Notes: generated by a model from the sequence alone, not told the origin. DNA of 64,000 nt from Tenodera sinensis (GCA_030765045.1 CM060969.1:53884716-53948715), one strand, 5' to 3'. Shown: positions 1-13,310, counted from the stretch's first letter. A program made the numbers and translations.

Positions 1-1199
1 GAACCCGGGCACCATTGTAACTGGTTGGCACGGCGATCAGCCGTGGTGAATGCAGGACATGCGCATAAGCCTAATCCTGCTAGTTACATGTAATTCAACT
101 TGGTGAATGTGGTTCCTTTGGGAAAGGAGCGGTATGGACTTCTGAGGTGATTGTGCCAGTTAAGGCTGGTAAGAGACGTCGCCTATGTGGAAAGGAGGCT
201 TCGATGAGTGGCTGTGAAACCAGAGGACACAGTTGTACACTGTCGACCGGGGCGTGGCTATTCCAGGCTGAAAGTTCTCCGTACATCCTATATCTTCGAG
301 TGCCCACATAGGGATGAGTATCAGTTTAATTAATAATACTTTGTAGGAGTGGGAAAACTCCAGAGGGACAGTTAATAAAGGGGGATTGCTCTGTATGAGG
401 CCCTTAATCAGTTAACCGGAGAGCAACTCGGTATAGGTGGAGATTGTCACAGACTGTAAGCAGGATTTCCAGTTAGATAGTATTTTCTCCGTAATTTTCT
501 TGATTTCAAATATAGGAAAAGTTCTTGTTTTCATCTAAAAATTTTCATGTTAAGATTTAACAGAGTCCATTATCAAATTTGTTGTTTCATTTTAATATTT
601 ATAGGTTACTATGTAACGGAATCCATTTTTAAATTTATTGTTGTCTTTAATAATTGCTTGTTAATGCTTACACACTGTTCATTATAATAAATGTTATGTT
701 ATGTTGTAGTTTGTTGTGCTACTTGGCAGTATCCTGTCACGATCCTGCGGAATACGTTATTAAGGAAAGGGAAAGGGAAAGGTAGTAGGTGTAAGTAAAA
801 CGCCAAAAGGAGGCGTAACAACTTTAAGAAACACTTACAAACATCAAATTGAAACATCATCTAAACTAGGGCAGCTTTTGTGGAATGTAAAGATGAAATT
901 GCGACGATTCACTAACAGTGAAACGAGTTCAATTGAATGCATGCTCACAAAAATAGTTTAACTATCAAAACTGAATAAAATTAGTTATATGCTGCCATCT
1001 GTTGGATAACATCCAAGTTCGTTACTGCATAAAGGGTTGCTGTTAAGCTGTTAGATAACCTCTAAGAATTTAGAGAACTATTTACTTTTCTACGCTCTCA
1101 AAGGAAAGAGGTCTTCCCCTAATCAATCAATCAACCGAATCACTGATGTTTCTTAATGTGACCACCAGTCAGAATTTGCCAGCAACGTTAATTCAACCA
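1..1199. other. No gene recognised
   Basis: AT-rich unique-looking sequence. The short open frames (for example 95-307 minus) show no motif I recognise, and no repeat shared with the rest of the window was seen. Confidence 0.4.
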
Positions 1200-1204
1200 C
1201 AGAC

Positions 1205-1400
1205 AGTTCCAGCAATGGAATGGTTCTTGGAGTGTGGAACTCTTAGGGACTTCCGCGCGTCTCTGTGGCCTACGAAGATTCCTTTACTTCTACCCCTCCT
1301 CTTGGGGAGTGCAAATCATAATCGGTCTATGTAGGCCTCAGTGCACCAGGTGTCCTCCTCCGTTGCATAACCTACACCGTATGTGTAATTTTATCCCGAT
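1205..1400 (-). repeat. Interspersed repeat family C, diverged copy
   Basis: Reverse-strand relative of the blocks at 26333-26527 and 39592-39797. The clearest shared core is the segment around GACTTCCGCGCGTCTCTGTG (about 1250-1270), followed at matching spacing by a block containing TTGGGGAGTG. A fourth, weaker copy lies at 18293-18460. No coding capacity is evident. The family starts (in the other copies) with a short tandem AAAGGGT motif and may be a SINE or the end of a larger element. Confidence 0.6.
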
Positions 1401-1838
1401 TGGTCAAAGTAAGGGTAAGTATGTGCCGAAACGTTCGGTGGTAATATTTTTAGACGTTATATGTTTCCTATGATTTTCACAAAGTCCTAAGGCTTCAGTG
1501 AATGACCAAGTTTCTGGTTATATCGAAGGTATGCAAGTTGTCGAGGGAGTAATCGTTAAGAACCCTTAACTTGTGAGGTACTCATTATTGGTACATAGTT
1601 TGCGAGGCGAGGTGTATCAGACCACTTTACTTTATTTTTTCCTGAGATTTACAAATGTCTCAGCTCTGCTGTCCTGATTAGAAATGATATTGGGTGGTAT
1701 AAATAAAAGCAAGCAATAGCTTTTTCTCACTAATTCGGAGCAAGAGGTTGGTTATCTAGTGATAAACAGTAACTGTAAAATGCTACATAACTCTGTGCAT
1801 GAAAGATTTATACAACTTGTATTAATTGAACTAAAACT
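1401..1838. other. No gene recognised
   Basis: AT-rich sequence between a family C copy and the first family X copy; nothing identifiable. Confidence 0.4.
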
Positions 1839-1839
1839 A

Positions 1840-2267
1840 ATCTGATGTGTTGCACTCACATGACTTTCTTTACTCTCGTACTAACCATTCTTACAGACTC
1901 TTATTCTTCTATGTTTTCGTGTTACTTGAGGTAAACATTTGTACAAATTATCTTATTGCTTATTTCCTTGTAGGTGCAAGGGGAATATGGGAATACAGCA
2001 GGCTTTGAGCGATAGTAAAATCTTTTAAACCTTTGAAATTTCGTTTACTCTGCACGGTCTAGATGTCAAAAAGTGAATAACGACCTTCTATTTGAGAAAA
2101 GTTAAAGTATTGTGAAACTCACACAAATAACAAGGAATATCTCAAAAGTGGTTCACTCCTCAAAAAATGCATTTCGACTTAAACTTGAGTGTTTTAACGA
2201 GATCTACATTTTTTGTGTAGTAAGATTTGGTCTCTGTTACGGTTCACCAATTAGGCAAAAGTAATCA
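1840..2267 (-). repeat. Family X, inverted 3' half
   Basis: Reverse-oriented 3' half of the family X repeat. It opens with the family's terminal hairpin region (GATGTGTTGCACTCACATG) followed by a diverged form of the terminal motif (CTTTCTTTACT). It is joined almost directly to a forward copy at 2272, so that 1840-2267 and about 2697-3125 form a large imperfect inverted repeat with about 430 bp between the arms. Confidence 0.8.
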
Positions 2268-2271
2268 TCAG

Positions 2272-2330
2272 ATTTCAGCGGAAATGTTTTCAGGCCCCGT
2301 GAATACAAAAAACGCATTTTTAAAAAATGC

Positions 2331-2370
<40 letters not shown>

Positions 2371-2388
2371 CTGTGTGTTTGTGTGTTT

Positions 2389-2431
<43 letters not shown>

Positions 2432-3125
2432 GGGATGTGTTTGTCAGCCTGTGAGCTGCATAACTCAAAAACGAAAAGTCGTTAAAAACTACAGCTGGTA
2501 TTTAACTTTAATATATTTCAGGGATGCGATTCGAAGATTTTGAAGAAAATCTCTCTACCCTTTACCTGGAAAGTTTTAAAAAATTTTGCTTTTCTTGAAC
2601 ATTGCTCTAGTGATTTTTATTAAAAGGCCATGTTTGAGATACTTTTATGATAAATTAAATGTACATCTTGGATTTTCTGGCTATAGCTCATGAAGTCCTG
2701 AGTGCTCTGGATGACTTTCGCATAACTGGTAAACCGTAAGAGTTAGACCAAATCTTACTATACAAAAAATGTAGGTCTTACTTAGTAAGACACACAATTT
2801 ACATATAAATATTTTTGTGGAGTGAACCATTTTGGAGAAATTCCTTGTTATTTTTGAGTTTTGGAGAACTTATACTTCTGTCAAATGGAACATTGTTATT
2901 CATTTTTTATGCGTTAACCGTGCAAAAAGAACGGAATTTGAAAGTTTCAAAAGATGGACTATCGCTCAGTCTATTGTATTTCCATATTCTCCTAGTGCCT
3001 GCAAGAAGACAAACAATAAGATAACTACTGCAAATGTTTATCTCAACTAACACGAAGAAGACATAGGAATAAGAGTTTGTAAGAATGATTAGTACAAGAG
3101 TAGATAACTCATGTGAATACAACTC
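2272..3125 (+). repeat. Family X, near-complete forward copy
   Basis: Forward copy lacking only the first few tens of bases. It has the family's internal GT-rich segment (2334-2428, here expanded), the conserved AGCATAACTCAAAAACGAAA-like segment (diverged at 2456-2475), and ends at TACAAGAGTAGATAACTCAT, a diverged form of the family terminus. Several frames are open over 60-70 codons but are broken and different in each copy, so no protein is proposed. Confidence 0.85.
2334..2428. repeat. (GT)n microsatellite inside family X
   Basis: Interrupted GT dinucleotide array located exactly where other family X copies have a short GTGTGTCTGTGTGTC segment. Confidence 0.95.
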
Positions 3126-4119
3126 AGACTTTTCATTGTTAATCTAGTATTAACTTTACCACTATTTGTAAGTATTTTAATTGTTATATTTACGTTGTCC
3201 GTATCAGTAACCCGTAAATTTAGGAGGCAGCTTTTCGTTTTTACAAATACATAAATGGGAAAACTGCCCACATAGTTAACACTAGTGTGACAAATTGACA
3301 AGCCTGGTTGGTTTCAATGTCACTGTATTTATTTCTAGAAATACTAACGAAATGATAACACTATCACTGAAGTAATATTTGCTCCTATAGAATTACCATA
3401 ACAATTCTGCAGTATCGTAATCTGCAGCGCACTGCTGGTCTGTTTTGTGCTTGTGATTCTTTCTACTAACATTTTCTATGGCACTTAATCTTTGTAAAAT
3501 TTTACAAAAAGTATTTTAAATACGTAAGTAAGAATGTAAAGTTTTAAATAAATCATATTCATGTAAATATCTTTATTTAGAAATGCGGTTAGTTGTTAAC
3601 TGTGAAAAAGAAATAAAAGTGTAGTAAATTAATAAATTGAGAACAAAAATGGTAGTGGATATTTTAATGTTGTTTTCTCTAGATTGTGCGTATATTGTAG
3701 TTTGATAGTTTATGAATGCCTGCGATCTTATACGGGATGGATTTCTCGTTTTTAATTATCACAATATAGTGTCGCGGTGGCGTGTGGTAACGCAACTCTG
3801 TCTCACAAACGCTCAACTTTTCATTACACACATTGGCAGTTGCTTAGACTACAAGTACCAGGTACCACCGCTTAACCAACAAAGACACGCCTGCAGAAAT
3901 TTGAACAATCTATCTTTCTTTGCCTGATTACCCTCACCTTATGTAGGACTTACACCCCCTAGGACTCACAAGCCAGTGGCTAGGGTCAGACGCCTGTCGG
4001 AAAACAGAGGGACCTCTCGACCAGATAGAGTGAAGACCTGGAAGCAGATGGTCAGCCAAGCACCAGGTGATGAGAGTGAGGAAGAGGATGATATACAATG
4101 CAGGCGATTGGAAGGGTGA
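3126..4119. other. No gene recognised
   Basis: AT-rich to about 3950, then a purine-richer stretch (3960-4119) that may be the 3' part of the adjoining SINE but is not matched elsewhere in the window. Confidence 0.4.
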
Positions 4120-4357
4120 TAATGGAGCAATTGGTGGTATGAATGGCGGAGGAAACCGGAGAACCTAGAGAAAAACTCGCCCAGACGCCACTTCGTCCAC
4201 TACGAATGCCACATGCGTGTCCCGCCATTATACTTCCAGTGTCAGGGAAGGATGAGGAATGATCCTGACTGGAGAAAAATTCCTACCCCCTGCCGGGAAT
4301 CGAACCCGGGGTCCCTTGCACAGCAGGCAGGTCCTCTATCAACTGCGCTGCGGGGCC
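4120..4357 (-). mobile_element. tRNA-derived SINE with shared central domain
   Basis: Read on the minus strand, a tRNA-like head starts at 4357 (GGCCCCGCAGCGCAG as A-box region, GGTTCGATTCC as B box). About 60 bp later comes a body at about 4213-4130 that matches the body of the SINE at 56933-57175: both have GCATGTGG, then a GGACnAAGnGGCGTC stretch, then CTCCGGTTTCC and CCGCCAT. The two copies have different heads but the same body, the pattern expected of SINEs sharing a conserved central domain. Transcription would be by RNA polymerase III with LINE-supplied reverse transcriptase (family knowledge). No functional tRNA is claimed. Confidence 0.8.
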
Positions 4358-4430
4358 AGCTATTTGAACAATCTTTGTTATCAATTTCGTTTGTTCTACA
4401 ACTGACATCATTCGCTAAACTATATTCGCA

Positions 4431-4457
4431 ATGTGTGTGTGCGTGTGCGCTTGTGTT

Positions 4458-4494
<37 letters not shown>

Positions 4495-4500
4495 GTGTGT
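4431..4500. repeat. (GT)n(GA)n microsatellite
   Basis: GT array running directly into a GA array. Confidence 0.95.
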
Positions 4501-4566
4501 ATGTGTCTGTGAGTGAGCGCTGATGTTTAAGGACCCGTCGAGAACTAGCTCATCAGGGTCAGCGCT

Positions 4567-4677
4567 GTGTGTGTGCGTGCGTGTGTGTGTGTGTGTGCGT
4601 GCGTGCGTGTGTGTGTGTGCGTGCGTGCGTGTGCGTGCGTGCGTGCGTGCGTGTGTGTGCGCGCGCGCGTGTGTGTT
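4567..4677. repeat. (GT)n/(GC)n microsatellite
   Basis: Alternating GTGT and GCGT units ending in GCGCGCGC; a potential Z-DNA-forming tract. Confidence 0.95.
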
Positions 4678-4756
4678 ATTCTGTTTACGTGTGTTAATGT
4701 GGTTCTAGTATGCCTCCAATTAAAGGTAGGTGATGAGAAGAAAATAAAGTGTGACA

Positions 4757-5510
4757 AAATCTGATGTGATGCACTCACATGTCTTTCTCTACTCTTGTAC
4801 TAACCATTCTTACAGAATTATTCCTCTGTCTTCTCCATGTTAGTCGAAATAAACATTTGCAGAAATTATATTACTGCTGATTTTCTTGTAGGTACAAGGG
4901 AAATAAGAGCAGTAGTCAAATCCTATAAAGGTTTGAAACTTAGTTCTCTTTGTACGGCCAACAGATAAAAGAAGTTAATAAGAACTTCCATTTGAGAAAA
5001 GTTTATTTATTGAAAAACTCACACAATTGGCAATAAATTTCTCTGAAACGGTTCACTCCACAAAAAGTGCATTTGGACAGAACTTGTGTGTTTTAATGAA
5101 ATCTACATTCTTGTATAATAAGATTTGGTCTATCTCTTGCGGTTTACTAGTTACGTAAAAGTCATCGCGAGTAAACAGTATTACATCGGTTGTAACCATA
5201 AAATTCAAAATATAAATTTCATTTACAGTAAAAATATATTAAGCATACGGCATTTTAATGAAGCTCGTTGGAGGCATTTTTGAGAAAATAAAGGTTTTCG
5301 AAACATTTTCCATGTAAAGCGTAGTTTATGATGGAGGAATTCCCTTCAGAATCTTCGTCTCGCTCACCGACCTTTTTGTAAAACTACTTTTTTGGATTCG
5401 GGGAGCCTCAAAACATATATTTCCGGTGAAACCTCGACATCGAAATCTTAAGTGGAATAGAATACTTCCCCTATTTAGTATACGTAGTAGACAAAGTAAA
5501 AATAACTGGA
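4757..5510 (-). repeat. Family X, reverse copy lacking the GT segment
   Basis: Reverse copy from terminal hairpin (GATGTGATGCACTCACATG) and CTTTCTCTACT at the left to a diverged terminus near TAGTAGACAAAG (5488-5499) at the right. The central segment containing the GT tract and the conserved AACTCAAAAACG block is deleted, which explains its shorter length. Confidence 0.85.
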
Positions 5511-7085
5511 CTGGACTTTTGTAATTTTGTTTGTAATTTTGGTGTCAGGGGTGGGATTCGTCGAATTTTCACTTAGAGTACTATGGGACTGATTATGTGG
5601 GTCTATTGCTTCAGTACACATATAGTTGAACTAACTAAGCTGCGGTGCCCAAATCCAGCATTTGTAATGCTGAAGCAAAATAAATGTTTTTCTTTTCATA
5701 GGATTTTAATTTTGTATATCATTCCACTAATAAATATGAGGCAGCATTTTGGTATAATCCCTCTGAAAATACTCAAATTGCAAATATAGAGGCAACAGAA
5801 AGCACCTTGAAATAACTATGTTAAAATATTGACAGTGTAGGCTGACTTCTTCTGTTTATGTGTGATACAACGAAGGTGGGAGGAATGAGTTTGATCGCCT
5901 ATATCAAGCATACACCCAAAAGTGAATAATTAATTGTGAAATTTTGTGATATTCATAAAAAGGAACTATATGGCCAATAATTGATTGAGATCAATCGAGT
6001 GCGGCGAAATTAAAAACGAACATCGACCTTTCACAACCATTGACTACTCCTATCCATTTTGTTAGCTCAGAAGTCCACCATATTTAGCGAGAAAATTGTA
6101 AAACGATTTCATGAGAAGGATACTGATTTTAGGTGTTAATAAATTGTTCTAAACATTCACTAAGACAATATTGATTGTTTTGTCTATAAAACAGATCCAT
6201 ACTGTGACAACAGTAATAGAATCTTATAGCTCTCAGATTGGTGCTAGGCCGCGAGTAATGAAACTTTGTAAAAACTTACATTCCAACGAAGATGAATAAA
6301 AGCTGAGTAGTACCACTACCTTCAACTCACATTAACATTAACAGCATCCTAAATATGCTTACAAATAGAACAACTGTAAGTTTGCAGCATGGATTTTACA
6401 TAAACGCAAAGTGTGAACTTGTTTTCAGAGAAGCACGTTGCATCAGTTTTTGTGGAAATAAATTCCTTACACTATTTTTCCTATGTCAGTTATGATGATG
6501 AGGTTGAATCCTCACAGCCCCTATCCAGTTAGAAATACGAGCCCTGACTGAGCATATGATTACCTACTGTTCATACATTCCGATTAGCATGTCTTAAACC
6601 ATAAAGATTTTTCACGTGTGATTCAAAATTCTATATCAATCTTAGATTAGCATCTGAACCAGCTTTCAATATCGCATTTATCACTCCCCTGATACCCTCC
6701 TCCACCTCCGGGCTTGTTCCAATCCAATCTCCTCAAATCGAGGTCATCACAAGGCGATTTCCTACAGTCTGCAGTTAGCATCTCAGGGGACTGACGATAA
6801 TTTCTTTCACACTTTATATCTTCCAAGTCAATGAAGCAAGCATATTTGTTGGACTTTTTAAGTTCCATCCGATAACAGAGAACGAGTCAGCGTGCATTCT
6901 TTTGCTACGGCAAAACTGGTGCCTTCTCTGTATTACTGAACAGACCATAGCTCATTAAGTGTACAGAGAATAGCTCAACATATAAATATAATTTTAAAAA
7001 CAAAATTTTACCCTAAATTTAACAAATTTGTGAAGACATAGGCTATGTAATTCAATTTAAAACTATAAATTGCTCTTCTCTAAAT
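5511..7085. other. No gene recognised
   Basis: AT-rich sequence. The minus-strand frame 6647-6868 has no recognisable domain. No repeat shared with the rest of the window was found here. Confidence 0.4.
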
Positions 7086-7930
7086 TTTTACTTTCTCTAC
7101 TGGTAAGTAGGGTATTCCACCCAAAAATTCGATGTCGAGATTTCACCGGAAATATATGTTTTGAGGACTCCTGAATTAAAAAAAAGCATTTTTAGAAAAA
7201 GGTCCCTGTGTGTCTGTGTGTCAGTCTGTGGACAGCATAACTCAAAAACGAAAAGTAGGTTAAAAACCAAAGTTGGTATTTAAGTTTAATGTCTTTCAAG
7301 GATGCGACACGAAGATTTTGAAGAAAATAGCCCCACCCTAAACTACTCTTTACATGGAAAATTTTTCGAACATTTTGATTATCTCTAAAATGACTAACGA
7401 TTTTGATTAAAATGCCATATGTTTGAGATATTTTTATGACAAATGAAATGTATATCTTGAATTTTCTGGCTATAACCCCTGAGTCTTATTTACTCTGGAC
7501 TACTTTTGCATAACTGGTAAACCGTTAGAGATAGACCAAATCATACTATACAAAAAATGTAGATCTTACTAAAATACACAATTTATGTCTCAATAAATTT
7601 TATTTTAGGTTGAACCATTTCGTAGATATTCCGTGTTATATGTGTGAGTTTCGGAAAACTTGAAGCTTTCGTGAAATGGAACATCGTTGTTCAATTTTTT
7701 ATATGTTAAGTGTGCAAAGAGAACGGAATCTCAAAGCTTTAAAATATATGACTATCACACAAAGCCTACTGTATTCTAATATTCCCCTTGCACCTAAAAG
7801 GAAATAACCAATAAGATAATTTGTACAAATGTTTGTTTTAACTAACACGAAGAAGATATAGGAATAAGAGTTTGTAAGAATGGTTAGTACAAAAGTAGGG
7901 AAAGTCATGTGAGTGCAACACATCAGATTT
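7086..7930 (+). repeat. Family X, reference full-length copy
   Basis: The clearest complete copy, about 840 bp. It starts at ACTTTCTCTACT (7089) and ends with AGTAGGGAAAGT followed by the terminal hairpin segment CATGTGAGTGCAACACATC (about 7906-7924). Between them are the GT-rich proto-microsatellite (7205-7235), the AACTCAAAAACGAAAAGT segment (7239-7256) and the TAGACCAAATC and TACAAAAAATG segments. The 12-bp inverted termini point to a DNA transposon or MITE, but no transposase match and no clear target duplication were found. Confidence 0.85.
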
Positions 7931-8288
7931 TTTTCTCAACAGAACACCTTCTGCTTAATTTATTCGTTAATGCGACTTCGAGAAAAAATGCAATGTGTTG
8001 CACATCTTTCTCCAATAACTCTTCATTACAAAGCTTATTTTTATGTTGTCTTCATTATCGATATAGGTTTCCATTATACATATTCTGGTTTTGATTTAAG
8101 AACTATAAAGTAGGTTAATATAAAGTAATAATCGCAATGGGAACCCTACGTAATGTTCTTGAGACTCAAGACTTGAGTTCTCATGGCCATCAGAAAAAGA
8201 AAGAAAAAAACCAGAGTGACTTAACATTTGAATAAATAAAAGTATTTTAAATAAGGAAAATTGAAGCTATTAACAGTGAAGCAAGAAG
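7931..8288. other. No gene recognised
   Basis: AT-rich stretch between family X and the hairpin; nothing identifiable. Confidence 0.4.
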
Positions 8289-8289
8289 A

Positions 8290-8490
8290 TTCTAAAGTAA
8301 GAACAAATTAGAAACTAAAAACTTCACTTATCTTAGTAATGTTGCACGTTCTTTTTGCACAAACTGACTCGAGTTTCAAGTTGAGAATGAGTGAGACAAC
8401 TTGAAACTCGAGTCAGTTTGTGCAAAAAGAACGTGGAACATTACTAAGATAAGTGAAGTTTTTGGTTTGTAATTTGTTCTTGCTTTAGTA
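8290..8490. repeat. Long near-perfect hairpin
   Basis: Left arm about 8290-8383 and right arm 8397-8490 are reverse complements with roughly four mismatches in 90 bp, around a 13-nt loop (8384-8396). The innermost arm sequence includes CTCGAGTTTCAAGTTG and its complement. If transcribed it would give a dsRNA stem. It resembles a foldback-type MITE, but no target duplication was identified at its ends. Confidence 0.9.
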
Positions 8491-8649
8491 TTTTAAAGCT
8501 TAAAGCAATAACAGAATATGGTTAACGCCACAAAACAATGTATTTCAGTACTAAAATTTTGAATAATTATTATGGTTTGCCAAATATGCAAAAGTCATTC
8601 AGAATCAAAACGACTTCACAAGCTGTTCGCTGAAAATTCAATGTATATG

Positions 8650-9765
8650 TTTAATGGATGTGTGTGTACTTCACCTTTGAGGGCTTCTCCCACCTGTCAG
8701 CGGTTACCCTATGTTTCCATCTCTGTTGGTCAACTCAGTCCCCGTGTTGTAAGTTCCGCTCTCTCATCATCTGGTTAACATTGAATTTCCATGAAGGCCT
8801 AGGTCGTCCCCTCTTCCTCCTTGCATGCGGCGACCATTCCAGAATTGTTCTGGTCTATCTCTCCTTGTTCATTTGGTTGATATGTCTATACCATTGTAAC
8901 ATCCTACTTTTAGTCATTTCTATAACTGATTCTTCCATTTCTATTATCTGTCTTATCTCCACATTCCTCTTTCTTTCAAGTCTTGATACGCCCACTTCTC
9001 TACGAATTCCATCCTACTTGGTTTTTTCTATTAACGTCCACCCGTATAAATCTATGATCCACATCTACATAATAAATCCCTGATTCGTGAACTATGGATC
9101 CTAAGTACCTATTTAAACCGTTTAATAGTTCCTTCAGTTGTATTAATATCTTTTGCTCTACCCCAATCACTAAATACTGTTTTATTCGTACTAATTCTCA
9201 TCCCTCCTCTTTTAAGTACCTCCATAAGCCTCCTTATGAATTTAGCATTCTCGCGACTTCGGGCCACTATCACGTGATCATCTGCAAATAGTAATGTGTG
9301 CACTACTCCTCCTTCTATTGGTGTTGCCATGCCACTACATCATTTACTCCAAGGTTCCAATATACCTATATTGAAAATGCAGCTTAAATAACATTGGAGA
9401 TATGCCGCATCCTTATCTAAGTCCGTTGGTTATTTTAAATAAGTAAGAGTTTCTTCCCATCTTAGCTGCTTCCATATGTTTTTTTTAATATAAAACTTAC
9501 CAGGTTTCCTTCAAAAGCTATGATAAGAACCATATTGAATCGTAGGCCTGCTCTAATTTACTTTTCAGTAATTTGTGTAAAACAAAATATACCATCCATA
9601 CAGGATCGTCCGGATTTTCTGAAATTTTACCTTCAATCTCTCTCTCTCACTCTCTCTCTCTCTCTCCCCAATCTAATCCTAAGTATAGCTAACTGAAGCT
9701 ATTACACTAATTTTTCTATAGCTATTCGTGTCTTCCCTATTTCCTGTTTGTGTACAGCTGATATA
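8650..9765 (-). pseudogene. RTE-like LINE, reverse transcriptase to C-terminus (decayed)
   Basis: Minus-strand translation in shifting frames shows reverse transcriptase landmarks in order. Near 9700 is a YRKISVIAS-like segment (compare the NYRGI motif of LINE RTs), then an AYDSIW-like segment near 9560, then GLRxGCGISPMLF near 9400. The catalytic FADD box lies in a 73-residue frame at 9109-9330 with the context TLLFADDHVIVA. Further down is the C-terminal ARRKRGRPRPSWK segment typical of RTE-type and related LINEs (near 8820). The family copies RNA into DNA at nicked target sites. Many stops and frameshifts make this copy dead. Its upstream half is at 10625-10965, the two being separated by a mariner-like insertion. 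A (CT)n tract at about 9636-9667 interrupts it. RTE is the best clade guess; a related clade is possible. Confidence 0.8.
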
Positions 9766-10624
9766 CAGATGTCCCAAAAAACTCCGACAACGCTTAGTAT
9801 GTTGTACAGGACGACACACTGACTTATTTTCAAATAAGAACCCTTGTCCGAGAATGCACGGTTTGCACGCTATAGGGTATCGAAGTATGAGATGATTGTA
9901 CGTTCACATTTCGTAAATAAACCCAATATCGAGCTCTCTACATTAGAAACGGGCATCGAATTGTGTTCTTCCTACATCGTTGTAGACGTATTGGAGAGCC
10001 TTATGCACATGACCCAATACGTGTGGCTGTCTTTGAAGATTTTCAGTCGTTCCGTGGACTCGAGTCATAAAGTCCTCCGCTGAAGTTATTGGAGTGCCAT
10101 ACACCATACTGTTCATACGAATCCACAGAAAATAGTCGAGAGGTGTCAGAACTGGCGACCGTGCTAATCATGGAGGTGGTCCACCTCTACCAATCCATCG
10201 ATGTGCATATGTGACGTTGAGGTGATTCCGCACATTTACTTCAAAGTGTGCTCACGTTGGCCATTTCAGCAGCGTGTACTGGTATGTGTCGCACTGTTAA
10301 GTAACATTACTGTACTGGAAACTTCGCAAGTGGCGCAGTAGGATACGCACCGAGTACTCTATAGAGGAATATAGCGCATGTGTAGGGATGTTGTTATGGT
10401 CAGGTCGTTCATCCCAGTGCACAGATGGCTAAAAGTGCACACCTTCCATATTAAGGTACCAAAACCAACGTTAACAATTTGTCACAACCGTTCGTTCTAA
10501 AACTTCGACGCTCTCTAGCGTCCAAACCATGCATTTGCGGACAGGGGTTCCTATTTGAAAATCGATCAGTGTGCCATCCCGCACAACATACTAGCATTGT
10601 CGGTGTTTTTTGAGACACGCCGAA
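9766..10624 (-). mobile_element. Mariner-like element (copy 1), inserted in a LINE
   Basis: An 859-bp element bounded by TA on both sides (9764-9765 and 10625-10626) with terminal inverted repeats of about 105 bp. The outer tips are CAGATGTCCCAAAAAACTCC on the left and, in complement, TTCGGCGTGTCTCAAAAAAC on the right. Read on the minus strand, it retains the end of a transposase: WIGRGGP, then ARSPVLTPLDYFLW, a form of the SPDLxPLDYFLW box carrying the third catalytic Asp of Tc1/mariner enzymes, then VYGTPITSAEDF. The rest of the transposase is missing and frames are broken, so this is a non-autonomous derivative. It is related to the copy at 37703-38434. Confidence 0.85.
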
Positions 10625-10965
10625 TATGCTATCATCAATCCTGTGGAATATTATCGTGTTCCAAAACCTGGTTAAACATCTTGTTAATTAATCTATGTAA
10701 TGAGCAAGTCCGATCCATATTTCCATAATTCTACCATAATTTCCGTTGGCCATTAATCTTACCATTTCTTGCTCTCATCAATACCATTTTTACTTATCTT
10801 TCCAAAATAGGTTCCATCATTTTATATTTATTATTTTGAACTTCCTCTTCTCGTATTATTTCTTTTCCTTTTCCCCCTAACAGACCTTGAAAGCAATTCT
10901 TCCATTGCGTGCTGTACGACAGGTGAGGGATTGTTTGGTTTCCTCATCTTTCTTATTATTTTTCA
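10625..10965 (-). pseudogene. RTE-like LINE, 5' part of reverse transcriptase (decayed)
   Basis: Upstream half of the LINE at 8650-9765. The minus-strand translation reads WKNCFQGLLGGKGKE, then RARNGKINGQ, then LINKMFNQVLEHDNIPQD. This matches the layout that begins LINE RT domains: a YFxxLL segment, then the KNGKAxGxD motif, then a leucine-rich helix ending in IPxxW. The reading is cut by the TA-flanked mariner-like element immediately after IPQD and resumes at 9765. Stops are present. Confidence 0.7.
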
Positions 10966-11655
10966 TTTTTCTACCGAACTTCTATGTCTATGTCTATCTC
11001 TATGTATGACCTATTTCTCCGCATAATTTGTCTCTACATTTTCACCATTTATGCATAATGTTCACCTGCCTAAGTGTCAAAATTTAAATCTTTTTCCGTC
11101 TTACAATTTAACCATTTATAATAACACCTCTTTGTTTTCAATTATCCTCAATAAGTGTGTAGGAGACCCCTACGTTTATTTAAACGCTCTAGTTTTCGAA
11201 CGAACGCACTAATGCAACCGCCTGACTAAGACATCTAATATTACATATTAACTCGACTATTTGGTGAGGCGACAACCTTATGATTTATTTCTTTAGCTCT
11301 AAGAATGACTGATCGTCAGTTACGTGTTCAACCAAACTCTGCGCACCTACTCTCATTACACATTACTGACATGCTGTTTTCCTCGCTAGTTGTGCAATAT
11401 TGCTTTGACATTGCAGGAAGTATGTTACCACTTCTCACAAACAGGAGTATGGTCTACAAAATCGCAAGAATTTGGAGAAAATGCATCATCCACTTTGTGG
11501 TGATAATACCTTACACCTGTATGGCATGTATGAATCAGACGAATCCAGTTCTAAAGATACACTGAAAACGAGATCTTTCAGAAACTGATCATAAAGAGCA
11601 GGATGAAAGAAACCTGTCATAATAACGTGCATTTTTAGGTAACATCATATACTTG
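10966..11655. other. No gene recognised
   Basis: Nothing identifiable; the plus frame 11305-11565 (86 codons) has no recognisable domain. Confidence 0.4.
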
Positions 11656-11659
11656 TCAA

Positions 11660-13308
<1,649 letters not shown>

Positions 13309-13310
13309 CG

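Noticed and set aside
2334..2428. CRISPR-like or satellite arrays
   Set aside because: All tandem arrays seen are simple microsatellites with no unique spacers, and no higher-order satellite unit was found.
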